Source: Chloroflexota bacterium
GTDB taxonomy: Bacteria; Chloroflexota; Anaerolineae; Anaerolineales; Villigracilaceae
Assembly (NCBI GenBank): GCA_019873655.1
Contig: JAIOAU010000021.1
Span: 1 to 51,330 of the forward strand
DNA length: 51,330 nt
Direction: 5' to 3'
The position numbers were made by a program, and so were the translations under genes. Position 1 is the first letter of the stretch. The number at the start of each line of letters is the position of its first letter. The notes beneath the pieces are model-generated. The model saw only the letters and a program-made list of their open reading frames with translations. It did no database searches and was not told the DNA's origin. Shown here piece by piece: positions 40,026 to 48,019 of the stretch.

Positions 40026-40097
40026 GCCACCGAAGGGACTCGAACCCTTGACCAGGCGTTTACGAAACGTCTGCTCTGCCGGCTGAGCTACGGTGGC
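40026..40097 (-). tRNA. tRNA-Thr (anticodon CGU)
   Basis: 72 nt on the minus strand. Acceptor GCCACCG/CGGTGGC, D stem GCTC/GAGC, anticodon arm GACGT-TTCGTAA-ACGCC, and T arm AAGGG-TTCGAGT-CCCTT. Anticodon CGT reads ACG codons. The anticodon stem has one A-C mismatch (A28-C42), while the other arms pair fully. The CCA end is not encoded. Confidence 0.95.
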
Positions 40098-40111
40098 GTT
40101 GCGGCGGCGGG

Positions 40112-40141
40112 ATTATACCAGCCTTTTCCGTAAACTGACAA
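40112..40141 (-). promoter_or_regulatory. Promoter of tRNA-Thr
   Basis: On the minus strand TTGTCA (40141-40136), an 18-bp spacer and TATAAT (40117-40112) lie 14 nt before the tRNA. It is back-to-back with the glycosyltransferase promoter. Confidence 0.65.
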
Positions 40142-40148
40142 CCTTTGA

Positions 40149-40154
40149 TATACT
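40149..40154 (+). promoter_or_regulatory. -10 box of a probable leaderless glycosyltransferase promoter
   Basis: TATACT, then exactly 7 nt, then the ATG at 40162. The expected -35 region overlaps the divergent tRNA promoter. Confidence 0.5.
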
Positions 40155-40161
40155 TTCCTCG

Positions 40162-41403
40162 ATGAAGATTGCCATGCTCTCTTACCACACCTGTCCGCTG
40201 GCGACGCTGGGCGGCAAGGACACCGGCGGGATGAACGTCTATGTGCGCGACCTGACCATTGCGCTGGGCCGCCTGGGAATCCACGTGGACGTGTTCACCC
40301 GCTCGCAGGACGAGCATGTGCCGCATGTGCTGCACGACCTCGGCTACGGCAACCGCGTTGTCCATGTGCCGGCCGGGCCGGAGGTGCCGCTCCCCAAGCA
40401 GGAACTGGCCGCCTACATTCCCCAGTTTGTCGAGGGAATCAAGGCGTTTGCCGCCGAGAAGGGCATTCGTTACGATCTTCTGCACAGCCATTACTGGATG
40501 TCGGGCCTGGCGGCCGAGGCGCTTTCGGACGCCTGGGGCGGGACGCCCATCCTGCACATGTTCCACACCCTGGGGGAGATGAAGAACCGCGTCGCCCGCT
40601 CGGACGAGGAGCGGGAGGGCGCGTACCGGCTGGAGGGGGAACGCCGCGTCCTGCGCCGCGCCGACCGCATCGTCGCCGCGACCGTGGCTGAGCAGGCCCA
40701 GTTGCAGTGGCTCTACCGGGCCGACGTCTCCAAGATCGTCATCATTCCCCCCGGCGTGGATACCGGCCACTTTTATCCCATCCCCCTCGACGAGGCGCGC
40801 CAATACGTCGGCCTGCCGCTCGAGCGTCGCGCCGTGCTGTTCGTCGGGCGCATCGAGCCGCTCAAGGGGCTGGACACGCTGATTCGCGCCATGGCCTGTC
40901 TGCGCTGCACGAAGGTGGGCGAACAGGTCTCGCTGATGGTCATCGGCGGCGAGCCGGAGGCCGAACCCGACAAGATGACGGCCGAGATGGCGCGCCTGCA
41001 GAAGTTGTGCAACGAACTGGCGATGGGCAAGGTGGTGGTCTTCCTGGGCAAGCGCGGCCAGGAGACGCTGCCCTATTACTACTCCGCCGCCGATGTGCTG
41101 GTCATGCCGTCTCATTATGAATCGTTTGGAATGGTGGCCCTGGAGGCGATGGCCTGCGGGACGCCGGTGATCGCCTCGCAGGTGGGCGGGCTGGCTTTTC
41201 TGGTTCAGGACGGGGTGACCGGTTACACGGTGCCGGCCGAGGATCAGGATGCGCTCTGCGACCGCCTGACGGCGTTGCTGGGCGACGAGGCCCTCCGTCA
41301 GAGGTTGGGGCGTCAGGCGGCGGAATACGCCCGCGCCTACGATTGGGCAAAGATCGCCGCCCGCATCCTGGATGTGTACCGGCAACTGGCGGCCGGGGGG
41401 TGA
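40162..41403 (+). CDS. MshA/sucrose-synthase-like GT4 glycosyltransferase
   Basis: 413 aa, GT-B fold. N-terminal domain: MLSYHTCPLATLGGKDTGGMNVYVRDL (about 5-30), LLHSHYWMSGLAAE (about 105-118). C-terminal domain: IPPGVDTGHFYP, VGRIEPLKGLDTLIRA (about 228-243), and the donor-binding SHYESFGMVALEAMACGTPVIA (about 316-337, with E-x7-E). The sequence closely follows MshA-type enzymes using UDP-GlcNAc, but sucrose- or mannosyl-transferring relatives look alike and no other mycothiol gene is here. The start is set by the -10 box 7 nt upstream. It may be involved in a small-thiol, trehalose or lipid glycoside pathway. Confidence 0.87.
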   Translation: MKIAMLSYHTCPLATLGGKDTGGMNVYVRDLTIALGRLGIHVDVFTRSQDEHVPHVLHDLGYGNRVVHVPAGPEVPLPKQELAAYIPQFVEGIKAFAAEKGIRYDLLHSHYWMSGLAAEALSDAWGGTPILHMFHTLGEMKNRVARSDEEREGAYRLEGERRVLRRADRIVAATVAEQAQLQWLYRADVSKIVIIPPGVDTGHFYPIPLDEARQYVGLPLERRAVLFVGRIEPLKGLDTLIRAMACLRCTKVGEQVSLMVIGGEPEAEPDKMTAEMARLQKLCNELAMGKVVVFLGKRGQETLPYYYSAADVLVMPSHYESFGMVALEAMACGTPVIASQVGGLAFLVQDGVTGYTVPAEDQDALCDRLTALLGDEALRQRLGRQAAEYARAYDWAKIAARILDVYRQLAAGG

Positions 41404-41412
41404 GAGGCTGGC

Positions 41413-41451
41413 TTTTCGTCCCCGCTCAGTCGGCGTCGCCGACGACGAAAA
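41413..41451. terminator. Bidirectional stem-loop between glycosyltransferase and NYN genes
   Basis: Outer arms TTTTCGTC (41413-41420) and GACGAAAA (41444-41451) surround an inner GTCGGC/GCCGAC stem (41429-41443). T-rich and A-rich edges suit termination from both convergent genes. Confidence 0.6.
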
Positions 41452-41466
41452 TAGGGAGGCGGCGCT

Positions 41467-42252
41467 CTATTCTTTCATCTTCACGTAGAAGAGGGTCGAG
41501 CCGTCGATTTCCTGGGTGCGCATTTGGAAGAGGTCTTTGTAACTGGCGATCAGGCGCGAGAGTTGACGGTGGCCGTAGGTGCGCGGGTCGAAGCCGGGGT
41601 CGAGTTGGGCCAGGGCGTTGCCCATGTGGTCGAGCCGCGCCCAGCCGTCCTCCTGTTCGGCGATGGCGTAGGCCTGGCGCAGAATCGGAATCGGGTCGCT
41701 TTCGGTTTCCGCCTCGGCCGGGGCCGGCGCGGCAGGCGGCGCGGCGCTCTTCTTGCGCGAGGGGCCGCGTCGCCCGGCGCTGCGGACGGCCTTCTCCTCG
41801 GCCACCAGGTTGGAGGTGTAGACGAAGACGTCGCAGGCGTTGACGAAGGACTTGGGCGTTTTCTTCTCGCCGATGCCCATCACGAAGACGCCGCTCTCGC
41901 GGATGCGGGTGGCCAGGCGGGTGTAGTCGCTGTCGCTGGAGACCAGGCAGAAGCCGTCCACCACGCCCGAATGGAGGATGTCCATAGCGTCGATGATCAT
42001 GGCGCTGTCGGTGGCGTTCTTGCCGACCGTGTAGCGGAATTGCTGCACCGGCTGGAAGGCGTGATAGTTCAGGATGTCCTTCCAGGAATTCATGCTGGTG
42101 GTCGTCCAGTCGCCGTAGATGCGCCGGACGGTGACCAGCCCATATTTGCCGGCCTCGACCAGCATTTGCGGCAGGAGGCTGGCGGTGGCGTTATCGCCGT
42201 CGATCAGGATGGCGATCTTGCGCCGGGGGAGATTGGTCAGTTCTTCTGGCAT
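41467..42252 (-). CDS. NYN-domain ribonuclease with C-terminal OST-HTH/LOTUS domain
   Basis: 261 aa. NYN (PIN-like) core, residues about 10-150: Asp18 and Asp20 in AILIDGDN, Asp82 in NATDSAMIIDAMD, and Asp107/Asp109 in VSSDSDYTRLA would bind Mg. A low-complexity Ala/Pro/Lys linker (about 155-185) leads to a winged-helix OST-HTH domain (IPILRQAYAIAEQEDGWARL, YGHRQLSRLIASY) ending in LFYVKMKE. LabA/DUF88-like proteins of this kind cleave or bind RNA. The ATG at 42252 is set by a TATAAT box 6 nt upstream. Confidence 0.9.
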   Translation of the reverse strand: MPEELTNLPRRKIAILIDGDNATASLLPQMLVEAGKYGLVTVRRIYGDWTTTSMNSWKDILNYHAFQPVQQFRYTVGKNATDSAMIIDAMDILHSGVVDGFCLVSSDSDYTRLATRIRESGVFVMGIGEKKTPKSFVNACDVFVYTSNLVAEEKAVRSAGRRGPSRKKSAAPPAAPAPAEAETESDPIPILRQAYAIAEQEDGWARLDHMGNALAQLDPGFDPRTYGHRQLSRLIASYKDLFQMRTQEIDGSTLFYVKMKE

Positions 42253-42258
42253 ATACTC

Positions 42259-42264
42259 ATTATA
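42259..42264 (-). promoter_or_regulatory. -10 box of a probable leaderless NYN-gene promoter
   Basis: TATAAT on the minus strand, 6 nt (GAGTAT), then the ATG at 42252. No ribosome binding site fits. The 150 bp beyond it, up to the UspA gene, shows only the UspA ribosome site AAAGGAGGTG (42407-42416). Confidence 0.55.
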
Positions 42265-42420
42265 TCATTTTGAGAGGGCCGCAGACCGACAGGGCGCGAG
42301 TTCCGAAAGGCCGGCCGAGAGTTTTTCGATTTGGGAAAGGGGAGTAGAAATCTTGGCGAGATTGTGCTAAAGTAAGAATGACGAGCGGCGTTCTTTCTGG
42401 GGTATGAAAGGAGGTGTCGA

Positions 42421-43314
42421 ATGACGACGCAACAGCATGTATGCGGGAAGATTTTGCTGGCCGATGATGGTTCCGAGCATGCCCAGGCGGCGGTTGCTCT
42501 CGTCTGCGATTTGCCTCTGCCGCCCGATTGCCGAATCACGGTGCTGCGCGCTTTCGGCTCGCAGCAGGCCAGCGAACTGGGGCTGCTGGAGGCCGCGGTC
42601 GCTCAGACGGCGGCGCGTCTGCGCGAGAGGGGATTGAACGCCGAAACCGAAGTGCTGCTTGGCTCGCCTGCCGAAGTGATCGCCGAATACGCCGAGGCCC
42701 ACAAAGTCGATTTGATCATCTTGGGCGCGAAGGGGCTACGGGCTACGCTCGGCATCCTGTTGGGCGGGGTGGCGCAGCAGGTCGTCGAATATGTCGCCTG
42801 CCCGGTGCTGGTGGTGCGCACGCCTTACAGTGGCCTGCGGCGAATCCTGCTGGCCAGCGACGGGTCGGTATACAGTCAATACGCGGCGGAATATTTGGGC
42901 ATGTTTCCCCTGCCGGCCGGCGTCGAGGTGCGGGTCATGCATGTCTTGAATCCGCCTCCCTTTCCTGTGATTGTGCCGCCTGCTCAGGCGGGAGGGATGC
43001 CTGTCATGCCCTTGACCCTTCCCGAGGAAGTGATGGCGATGCGGGCCGAGGAAGAGCGCCAGGCGACGCGCATGCTGGAGGACCTGGTCGCCGGGCTGCA
43101 GAAACGCGGTCTGCGGGCGGAGCCGATTTTGAAGCGCGGCGACGCGGCGACCGAATTGATTGCGTATATCAAGGCGGAGAAGATCGATCTCACCGTGGTT
43201 GGCTCGCGCGGGCTGGGCCGGGCGCGTTCCTGGCTGATGGGCAGTCTCTCGCGCAAGTTGGTGCATTATTCGGGCGGCTCGGTGCTGGTAGTGCGCGGCC
43301 CGCGCGAGGGGTGA
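42421..43314 (+). CDS. Universal stress protein with two UspA domains
   Basis: 297 aa, tandem UspA domains (about 1-140 and 141-297). Each has an ATP-loop of the G-x2-G-x9-G-(S/T) kind: LGAKGLRATLGILLGGVAQQ in the first (partly changed) and VGSRGLGRARSWLMGSLS, then SVLVV, in the second (complete). A short Pro/Gly-rich hairpin (PPPFPVIVPPAQAGGMPVM) is inserted in the second domain. Binds ATP or AMP in stress responses. AAAGGAGGTGTCGA precedes the ATG. The nitroreductase gene follows after 35 bp. Confidence 0.93.
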   Translation: MTTQQHVCGKILLADDGSEHAQAAVALVCDLPLPPDCRITVLRAFGSQQASELGLLEAAVAQTAARLRERGLNAETEVLLGSPAEVIAEYAEAHKVDLIILGAKGLRATLGILLGGVAQQVVEYVACPVLVVRTPYSGLRRILLASDGSVYSQYAAEYLGMFPLPAGVEVRVMHVLNPPPFPVIVPPAQAGGMPVMPLTLPEEVMAMRAEEERQATRMLEDLVAGLQKRGLRAEPILKRGDAATELIAYIKAEKIDLTVVGSRGLGRARSWLMGSLSRKLVHYSGGSVLVVRGPREG

Positions 43315-43349
43315 AGCGGCTGATTGGGTGAATGCTGGAGTTTGTGTAG

Positions 43350-43877
43350 ATGGTCAAGAGCAAGGATTTCTTTCAGGTCGTCGAAGAGCGCCGCTCGATG
43401 CGGGCTTTTGCCCCCACGCCGGTGGAAGCAGAGAAACTGAAACGCATTTTGGAGGTCGTCAACCGGGCGCCCTCGGCCGGCAATTTGCAGGGATACGAGA
43501 TTTTTGTCGTCCGCAAGGCGGAGCAGAAGCAGGCGCTGGTGAAGGCGGCTTATGACCAGCAATTCATCGCCGAGGCCCCGCTGGTTCTGATTTTCTGCGC
43601 CAATCCGGCCCGGTCGGCCGTCCGTTATCGGGAGCGCGGCGAGAACCTCTATTCGGTGCAGGACGCGACGATCGCCTGCACGTACGCCATGCTGGCGGCG
43701 ACGGCCCTGGGACTGTCCTCCGTCTGGGTGGGGGCGTTCGATGAACAGGCGGTCAGGCGGGCAGCCGACATCCCCGCGGACCTGACGCCGGTGGCGATGC
43801 TGCCGGTCGGTTATGCCAGCGAATTGCCCCCTGCGACGCCGCGGCGCAGCCTGGACGAGATTGTCCATGAGCGCTAG
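43350..43877 (+). CDS. Nitroreductase-family FMN oxidoreductase
   Basis: 175 aa. FMN-binding ERRSMRAFAP (about 13-22) and NRAPSAGNLQGYEIFVVR (about 38-55), then QDATIACTYAMLAATALGLSSVWVGAF (about 103-129) and MLPVGYASE fit the small nitroreductase fold. It reduces quinones, nitro compounds or flavin-linked substrates with NAD(P)H. It probably shares a transcript with the UspA gene; gene order is common but the substrate is unknown. It is convergent with the methyltransferase. Confidence 0.91.
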   Translation: MVKSKDFFQVVEERRSMRAFAPTPVEAEKLKRILEVVNRAPSAGNLQGYEIFVVRKAEQKQALVKAAYDQQFIAEAPLVLIFCANPARSAVRYRERGENLYSVQDATIACTYAMLAATALGLSSVWVGAFDEQAVRRAADIPADLTPVAMLPVGYASELPPATPRRSLDEIVHER

Positions 43878-43902
43878 CGCCGAGGCCGGTTCTCGGCGGC
43901 GT

Positions 43903-44484
43903 TCAGGCGTTTTTCCGAACCGCCCCCGCTTCTTCCAGCAGAAGGAAACTGTGGACGTCCCCGGCGGGGGGCGGAAAACGGTAGAGAAAAATCAACCCCT
44001 GCTTGTGAATGGCTTCCGGCTGCCAGCCGGGGAAGTCAATGTTGATGCTGACGAAGCGGGCGCCGTGCGGCGCTTTGGCGGCGAGATGAGCCTGCATTTT
44101 GGCCATGTAACGGCTGTGTCCATACCAGAAAATGACGTCGGCGTCGTGTAAATCGAAGCGGTAGAAATTTCCCCAGCGGACGACAACCTGGCCGCCTGCG
44201 CCTGTCAGCCGCGCCCGCAGACGGGCGATCAGGCAATGGATGGGCGAGATTTCGATCCCGACGGCGCGCGCCCCGCGCCGGGCGGCGGCGATCAGGACTC
44301 GGCCGTCGCCGCAGCCGAGGTCGTAGAACGTTTCGCCGGCCTGCAAACCGGCCAGGTCCAGCGCCTGTTGGATGCGCGCGGAACGCGTCGGCACCCAAGG
44401 GATGCCGGACAGGATGGGGACGAAGACCCACAGCAGGCCGAGAATCGCCAGGACGAGCAGGACCAGGGGCAGGAGGAGGGTCAT
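43903..44484 (-). CDS. Membrane-anchored class I SAM-dependent methyltransferase
   Basis: 193 aa from the ATG at 44484. One N-terminal membrane span (about 3-27) and a short lumenal-facing motif (IPWVPTRSARIQQAL) precede the SAM-binding domain: YDLGCGDGRVLIAAARRGA (54-72), GIEISPIHCLIARLRARL, and a second-shell FWYGHSRYMAKMQ. This type is DOT1-like in layout, sometimes annotated as class I methyltransferase or rRNA adenine-like. It abuts the M20 peptidase gene (8-bp gap) on the same strand. Confidence 0.82.
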   Translation of the reverse strand: MTLLLPLVLLVLAILGLLWVFVPILSGIPWVPTRSARIQQALDLAGLQAGETFYDLGCGDGRVLIAAARRGARAVGIEISPIHCLIARLRARLTGAGGQVVVRWGNFYRFDLHDADVIFWYGHSRYMAKMQAHLAAKAPHGARFVSINIDFPGWQPEAIHKQGLIFLYRFPPPAGDVHSFLLLEEAGAVRKNA

Positions 44485-44492
44485 CCGAGCCT

Positions 44493-45812
44493 TTATCCGA
44501 AACGCTGCAGGGCGCGGAAGACGGCCTCGACGCCGAAATCGAGGGCGTCCACCGGGATGCGCTCGTCGGCCCCATGGACGCTGCTCAGGAAGTTGAAATC
44601 TTCCGGCAATTTCAACGGGGTGAACCCGTAGGTCTGGATTCCAAGTTTCGAGAGGAAGCGGGCGTCGGTCACCGCGCCCAAGACGAAGGGGATGGCCGTC
44701 CCGCCCGGGTCGAGTTCGTTCAGCACGCCGCCGAGGGCGGGGAACAGACCCATATCGGGGGCGGCCGGCCCGGGGTCCGAGCGCAGGATTTCGATTTCGG
44801 CCCAGCGGCCAATGCGGGCGCGCACCTCCTTGAGCATGGTCTCGGGGGACATGCCCGGCAGCATGCGTCCGTCCATGCCCAGCGTCACTTCCGAGGGGAT
44901 GACGTTCAGTTTCTCGCTGGCCTGCAGCATGGTCGGGCTGACGGTGTTGTGAAAGAGGTTGGCGAAGAGGGCGCCGCGCGAACCCAGCAGGGTCAGAATC
45001 GAGTCGGTGAGCAGGGGGTTGAGCAGCAGGCGGATGACCGCCCCGTTCACGCCGCCGAGGGCGCTGGCGAGGGCCGAAAACATCATTTTGACGGCCGGGG
45101 TGATGTGGACGGGGAGCGGCCGCCGGTCGAGGGCGGTCAGGGCGCGCCCCAGTTTGGCCATCGCCTGGCCGCGCACCGGCATGGAGGCGTGTCCGCCCTG
45201 GCCGCGAAAGACGGCTTTCATCCAGCAGATTTGTTTTTCGGCGACCATGATCGGGTAGATGCGTTTGCCTGCCATGCTCATGTTGAAGCCGCCGAATTCG
45301 CCGAACGCATAACGGACGCCCTCGAACAAGCCCGGATGTTCGGCGACCAGATAGCGGACGCCGTACTCGTCGCCGGCCTCCTCGTCGGCGACGGCGGCGA
45401 ACAGCACGTCGCCCGGCGGGACGATGCCGAGGGCTTTGAGTTTCAGGAAGGCGGCCAGCAGGACGGTCAGCGGGCCTTTCATGTCCAGCGCGCCGCGGCC
45501 CCACAGATAGCCGTCGGCGATGCGGCCCTCGAAGGGCGGGTACGTCCACTGCTGGTTGGCGGTGGTGACGACGTCCACGTGGCCGTAGAGCAGGAGGGGC
45601 GGGGCCTGGCCGCGGCCGGGGATGCGGGCGATCAGGTTGGGGCGGTCCGGGCGGCGGGCGACGAGCGTGGTCGGGATGCCGGCCTCTTTGAGCAGGCCGG
45701 CGATGTATTCGATGCAGGGACGTTCGTTGCCGGGCGGGTTGGTGGTGTCGAAGCGGATGAGATGCTGCAAGAGTTCGAGCGGGCGTTCGTAGAGAGGGGT
45801 TGGCTGAGGCAT
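44493..45812 (-). CDS. M20 family peptidase (ArgE/DapE/ACY1 type)
   Basis: 439 aa from the ATG at 45812. His78 and Asp80 (LLYGHVDVV), bridging Asp110 (WGRGALDMKGP), Glu144/Glu145 (AVADEEAGDEYG) and HGADERIPVD at the end match the M20 di-zinc site. The lid has GQGGHASMPV. It resembles ACY1/succinyl-diaminopimelate desuccinylase relatives and so may hydrolyse an N-acylated amino acid. Lies between a Mut7-C RNase gene (8-bp gap) and a methyltransferase gene on the same strand. Confidence 0.9.
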   Translation of the reverse strand: MPQPTPLYERPLELLQHLIRFDTTNPPGNERPCIEYIAGLLKEAGIPTTLVARRPDRPNLIARIPGRGQAPPLLLYGHVDVVTTANQQWTYPPFEGRIADGYLWGRGALDMKGPLTVLLAAFLKLKALGIVPPGDVLFAAVADEEAGDEYGVRYLVAEHPGLFEGVRYAFGEFGGFNMSMAGKRIYPIMVAEKQICWMKAVFRGQGGHASMPVRGQAMAKLGRALTALDRRPLPVHITPAVKMMFSALASALGGVNGAVIRLLLNPLLTDSILTLLGSRGALFANLFHNTVSPTMLQASEKLNVIPSEVTLGMDGRMLPGMSPETMLKEVRARIGRWAEIEILRSDPGPAAPDMGLFPALGGVLNELDPGGTAIPFVLGAVTDARFLSKLGIQTYGFTPLKLPEDFNFLSSVHGADERIPVDALDFGVEAVFRALQRFG

Positions 45813-45820
45813 GGTCTCTC

Positions 45821-46558
45821 CTATGCGAAATCGGCCGTCTGGGGGTCGGGGCGGCGCAGCGAGTCGATCAAGGTCTGCATGTGTTCCCAGTGCGAGCCTT
45901 TCCAGTAGATTTGGTCGCAGGCGCGGCAGATGGCGAACTCGTCGAAGTAGCGTTTGGTCTTCGGCTCCAGGCGGTCGAGGATGGCCGCTTTTTCGACCGG
46001 TTCGAGCAGGGCGTTGCAGCGCAGGCAGCGCCGAAAGGGGGCCAGGCGGTCGCCCAGGTCGAAGCGCCGCAGGACCTCGCCCAATTGCTGGCGGGGTTCG
46101 AGCGAGCGCAGGCAGTAACCGTGCCGGACGGTTTTGCGCATCAGCAGGTGGCGGTCGCGGGTAAGCAGGATGCGCTCGTCCTGGGTCAGGATTTCGGCCA
46201 GGCGGGCGTCTTCGTAGTCGTTGGCGTAGAGGCAGTCGAAGCCGCACATGCGCAGATAGGCGGCCAGGCGGCCGAGGTGACTGTCGAGGAGAAAGCGCGG
46301 CTCGATCGGACAGCCGGCGGGCGCGGCCCGGACGTGGACCTGGTCGCCGTCTTCGGCGATGTCGTCCAGGCTGGCGGTTTGTCCGTTGACCAGCACTTCG
46401 CCGACCTCCGGATGCGGCACGCCCAGCGATTCGATCAGATGCTTGAACGACTGGCGCTCGCAATGGCGGAGCGTCAGCGGGCCGGCGCGCCGGGCGGGCG
46501 GCAGAAAGAAATGCAGCGTTTCGTCGAAGGTAAAAGTGGTGGTTTTTTCACCCGCCAT
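45821..46558 (-). CDS. Mut7-C RNase-domain protein with N-terminal ubiquitin-like domain
   Basis: 245 aa. Residues about 8-80 are beta-grasp/ubiquitin-like (DETLHFFLPPARR, VNGQTASLDDIAEDGDQVHV). Then comes the Mut7-C/PIN-like domain with Asp92 in FLLDSHLGRLAAYLRMCGFD and Asp117-Glu residues in DYEDARLAEI, RILLTRDRHLL. It closes with a C4 zinc ribbon (Cys178/Cys181 and Cys211/Cys214) and IYWKGSHW. The family is thought to be RNA-processing in bacteria and archaea, with unproved substrate. The ATG lies 3 bp after the stop of the upstream 7TM-PAS gene. Confidence 0.9.
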   Translation of the reverse strand: MAGEKTTTFTFDETLHFFLPPARRAGPLTLRHCERQSFKHLIESLGVPHPEVGEVLVNGQTASLDDIAEDGDQVHVRAAPAGCPIEPRFLLDSHLGRLAAYLRMCGFDCLYANDYEDARLAEILTQDERILLTRDRHLLMRKTVRHGYCLRSLEPRQQLGEVLRRFDLGDRLAPFRRCLRCNALLEPVEKAAILDRLEPKTKRYFDEFAICRACDQIYWKGSHWEHMQTLIDSLRRPDPQTADFA

Positions 46559-46561
46559 GAT

Positions 46562-48019
46562 TCATGAAGGGACAGCGGCTAGACAGAAGACAAACGTCTC
46601 TTCTCCCGCCTGCATACGGCAGGCGGTCAACCTGACCTCCAGGGAGTCGCCGTTGCTGCGGGTGAGTCTGAGAGGAAAATCCTTGACCTCGCCTGTGCGG
46701 TGCATCTGGCGCAGGAAATCGGCGCGTTGCTCGGCGCTCCATATTCCCGCTTCCAGCAGCGTCCGGCCGACGATGTCTTCGCGCGGGTAACCCAGTTTCA
46801 GGATGAAGGTGCGATTGACCTCGATGATTTTGCCGTCCTTGGCGCGGAAGGTGAAGGTTAGCGGGGCCGGGGTTTCCTGGGAGGGGACATTGAGATGACT
46901 GAGTTGGCGGGCGGCCTGCTGAATCTCTGCCTGCTTGCTTTCGGAAATGTCTTCGAAAATGAAGATGCGGCCGCCGGCGGCGTTCCTTCGGCGCGGCAGG
47001 GGAGCAATCCGCAAGGCGAAGTAGAACACTTGCGCCGGATTGGGCGCGATCATGAATTCCGTGTTGGCGCTGGCTGCCTTTTGGAAAGCCTCGAAAAATC
47101 CCGGCCAATGTTTGAAGATGCTTTCGAAAGACGCGCCAGCCTCGAGAGTCGCAGGAATGCCGGCGTATTGACGGAAGGCTCGATTGGCGTACACCAATTC
47201 ATCCTTCTCGTCCAGCACCAGAATGCCTTCGTTCATGCTGTCCAGGACGGTTTCGCTGACCACGGGAAAGAGGTCGAGGGGGCCGACGCGCAGCAGGCTG
47301 AAGATGGCAATCAGGCCGGCCGCAGTCATGGCGAAGGAAGTCAGGTCGAGGTAGGGGAAAGGGTTGAGGCCGGTATTGTACAGGATGTTTCCTATCCAAA
47401 TGACCGCCACTGCAAGGAGGATGGTAAAGGATTGGGCGCGGTGGGGCGAGCGGGTTCGGATTGCCTGACGGACGAAGAGGATCGAACCCGCCAGCAGGAG
47501 GATGTAGGAGAAGGCCACCAATCCCCAGAAGGCGAGGCCATGGGTGACGACCAGAATTTTCAGCGCGTTATGATGGACTTGATAGAACCCCGTCCAGATC
47601 AGGCCGTGCATTTCGTTGGTCCAGGCCAGCAGCAGGAACGAAAGCGAACCCAGCCAAAGCCAGTGCAGACGGCCCTTTCTCAGCATATCGGTGTAACCGC
47701 AATAACCGAGGGCGAAGAAGAACCACAGGACGGGCGAGGTGGTGATGCCCAGATATTCGATTTTGGCCATCAGGATTTGGACGCGAAGATCGCCGATGGC
47801 CAATTCCAGGGCGTATCCGAACGACCAGACGGCGATGGACAGCATGAGCAGGGTGAGCCAGATCGCCCCCGGATTGCCGCGTCGCTGGGAGGCGACGGCG
47901 GCGCCGCTCACCGAGAGCATGCCGGCGACAATCAGGGCAATGGCGTAGAAGTTAGGCTGCCAGAGAAGCGCGTCCAAGTTCGAGTCCTTATCGTTGTTTT
48001 TCCTGTCTTTCCCAGGCAA
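46562..48019 (-). CDS. 7TM sensor with two PAS domains, no kinase (paralogue 2)
   Basis: 485 aa. Residues about 20-245 hold seven predicted membrane spans of the HisKA_7TM type (WQPNFYAIALIVAGMLSV, IAVWSFGYALELAIGDLR, VLWFFFALGYCGY, AGSILFVRQAIRTRSPHR). Two PAS-like domains follow: SETVLDSMNEGILVLDEKDE (about 255-365, ending in RIFIFEDISESKQAE) and about 380-480. There is no HisKA, HATPase, GGDEF or other output, so the gene ends as a sensor alone. It is the downstream half of a tandem pair with the 47988-49481 gene, overlapping it by 32 bp unless a later start (TTG near 47980) is used. Confidence 0.85.
   Translation of the reverse strand: MPGKDRKNNDKDSNLDALLWQPNFYAIALIVAGMLSVSGAAVASQRRGNPGAIWLTLLMLSIAVWSFGYALELAIGDLRVQILMAKIEYLGITTSPVLWFFFALGYCGYTDMLRKGRLHWLWLGSLSFLLLAWTNEMHGLIWTGFYQVHHNALKILVVTHGLAFWGLVAFSYILLLAGSILFVRQAIRTRSPHRAQSFTILLAVAVIWIGNILYNTGLNPFPYLDLTSFAMTAAGLIAIFSLLRVGPLDLFPVVSETVLDSMNEGILVLDEKDELVYANRAFRQYAGIPATLEAGASFESIFKHWPGFFEAFQKAASANTEFMIAPNPAQVFYFALRIAPLPRRRNAAGGRIFIFEDISESKQAEIQQAARQLSHLNVPSQETPAPLTFTFRAKDGKIIEVNRTFILKLGYPREDIVGRTLLEAGIWSAEQRADFLRQMHRTGEVKDFPLRLTRSNGDSLEVRLTACRMQAGEETFVFCLAAVPS

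Noticed and set aside
40162-41403. Proof of mycothiol synthesis
   Set aside because: No mshB, mshC or mshD gene is seen, and related GT4 enzymes share the same motifs.
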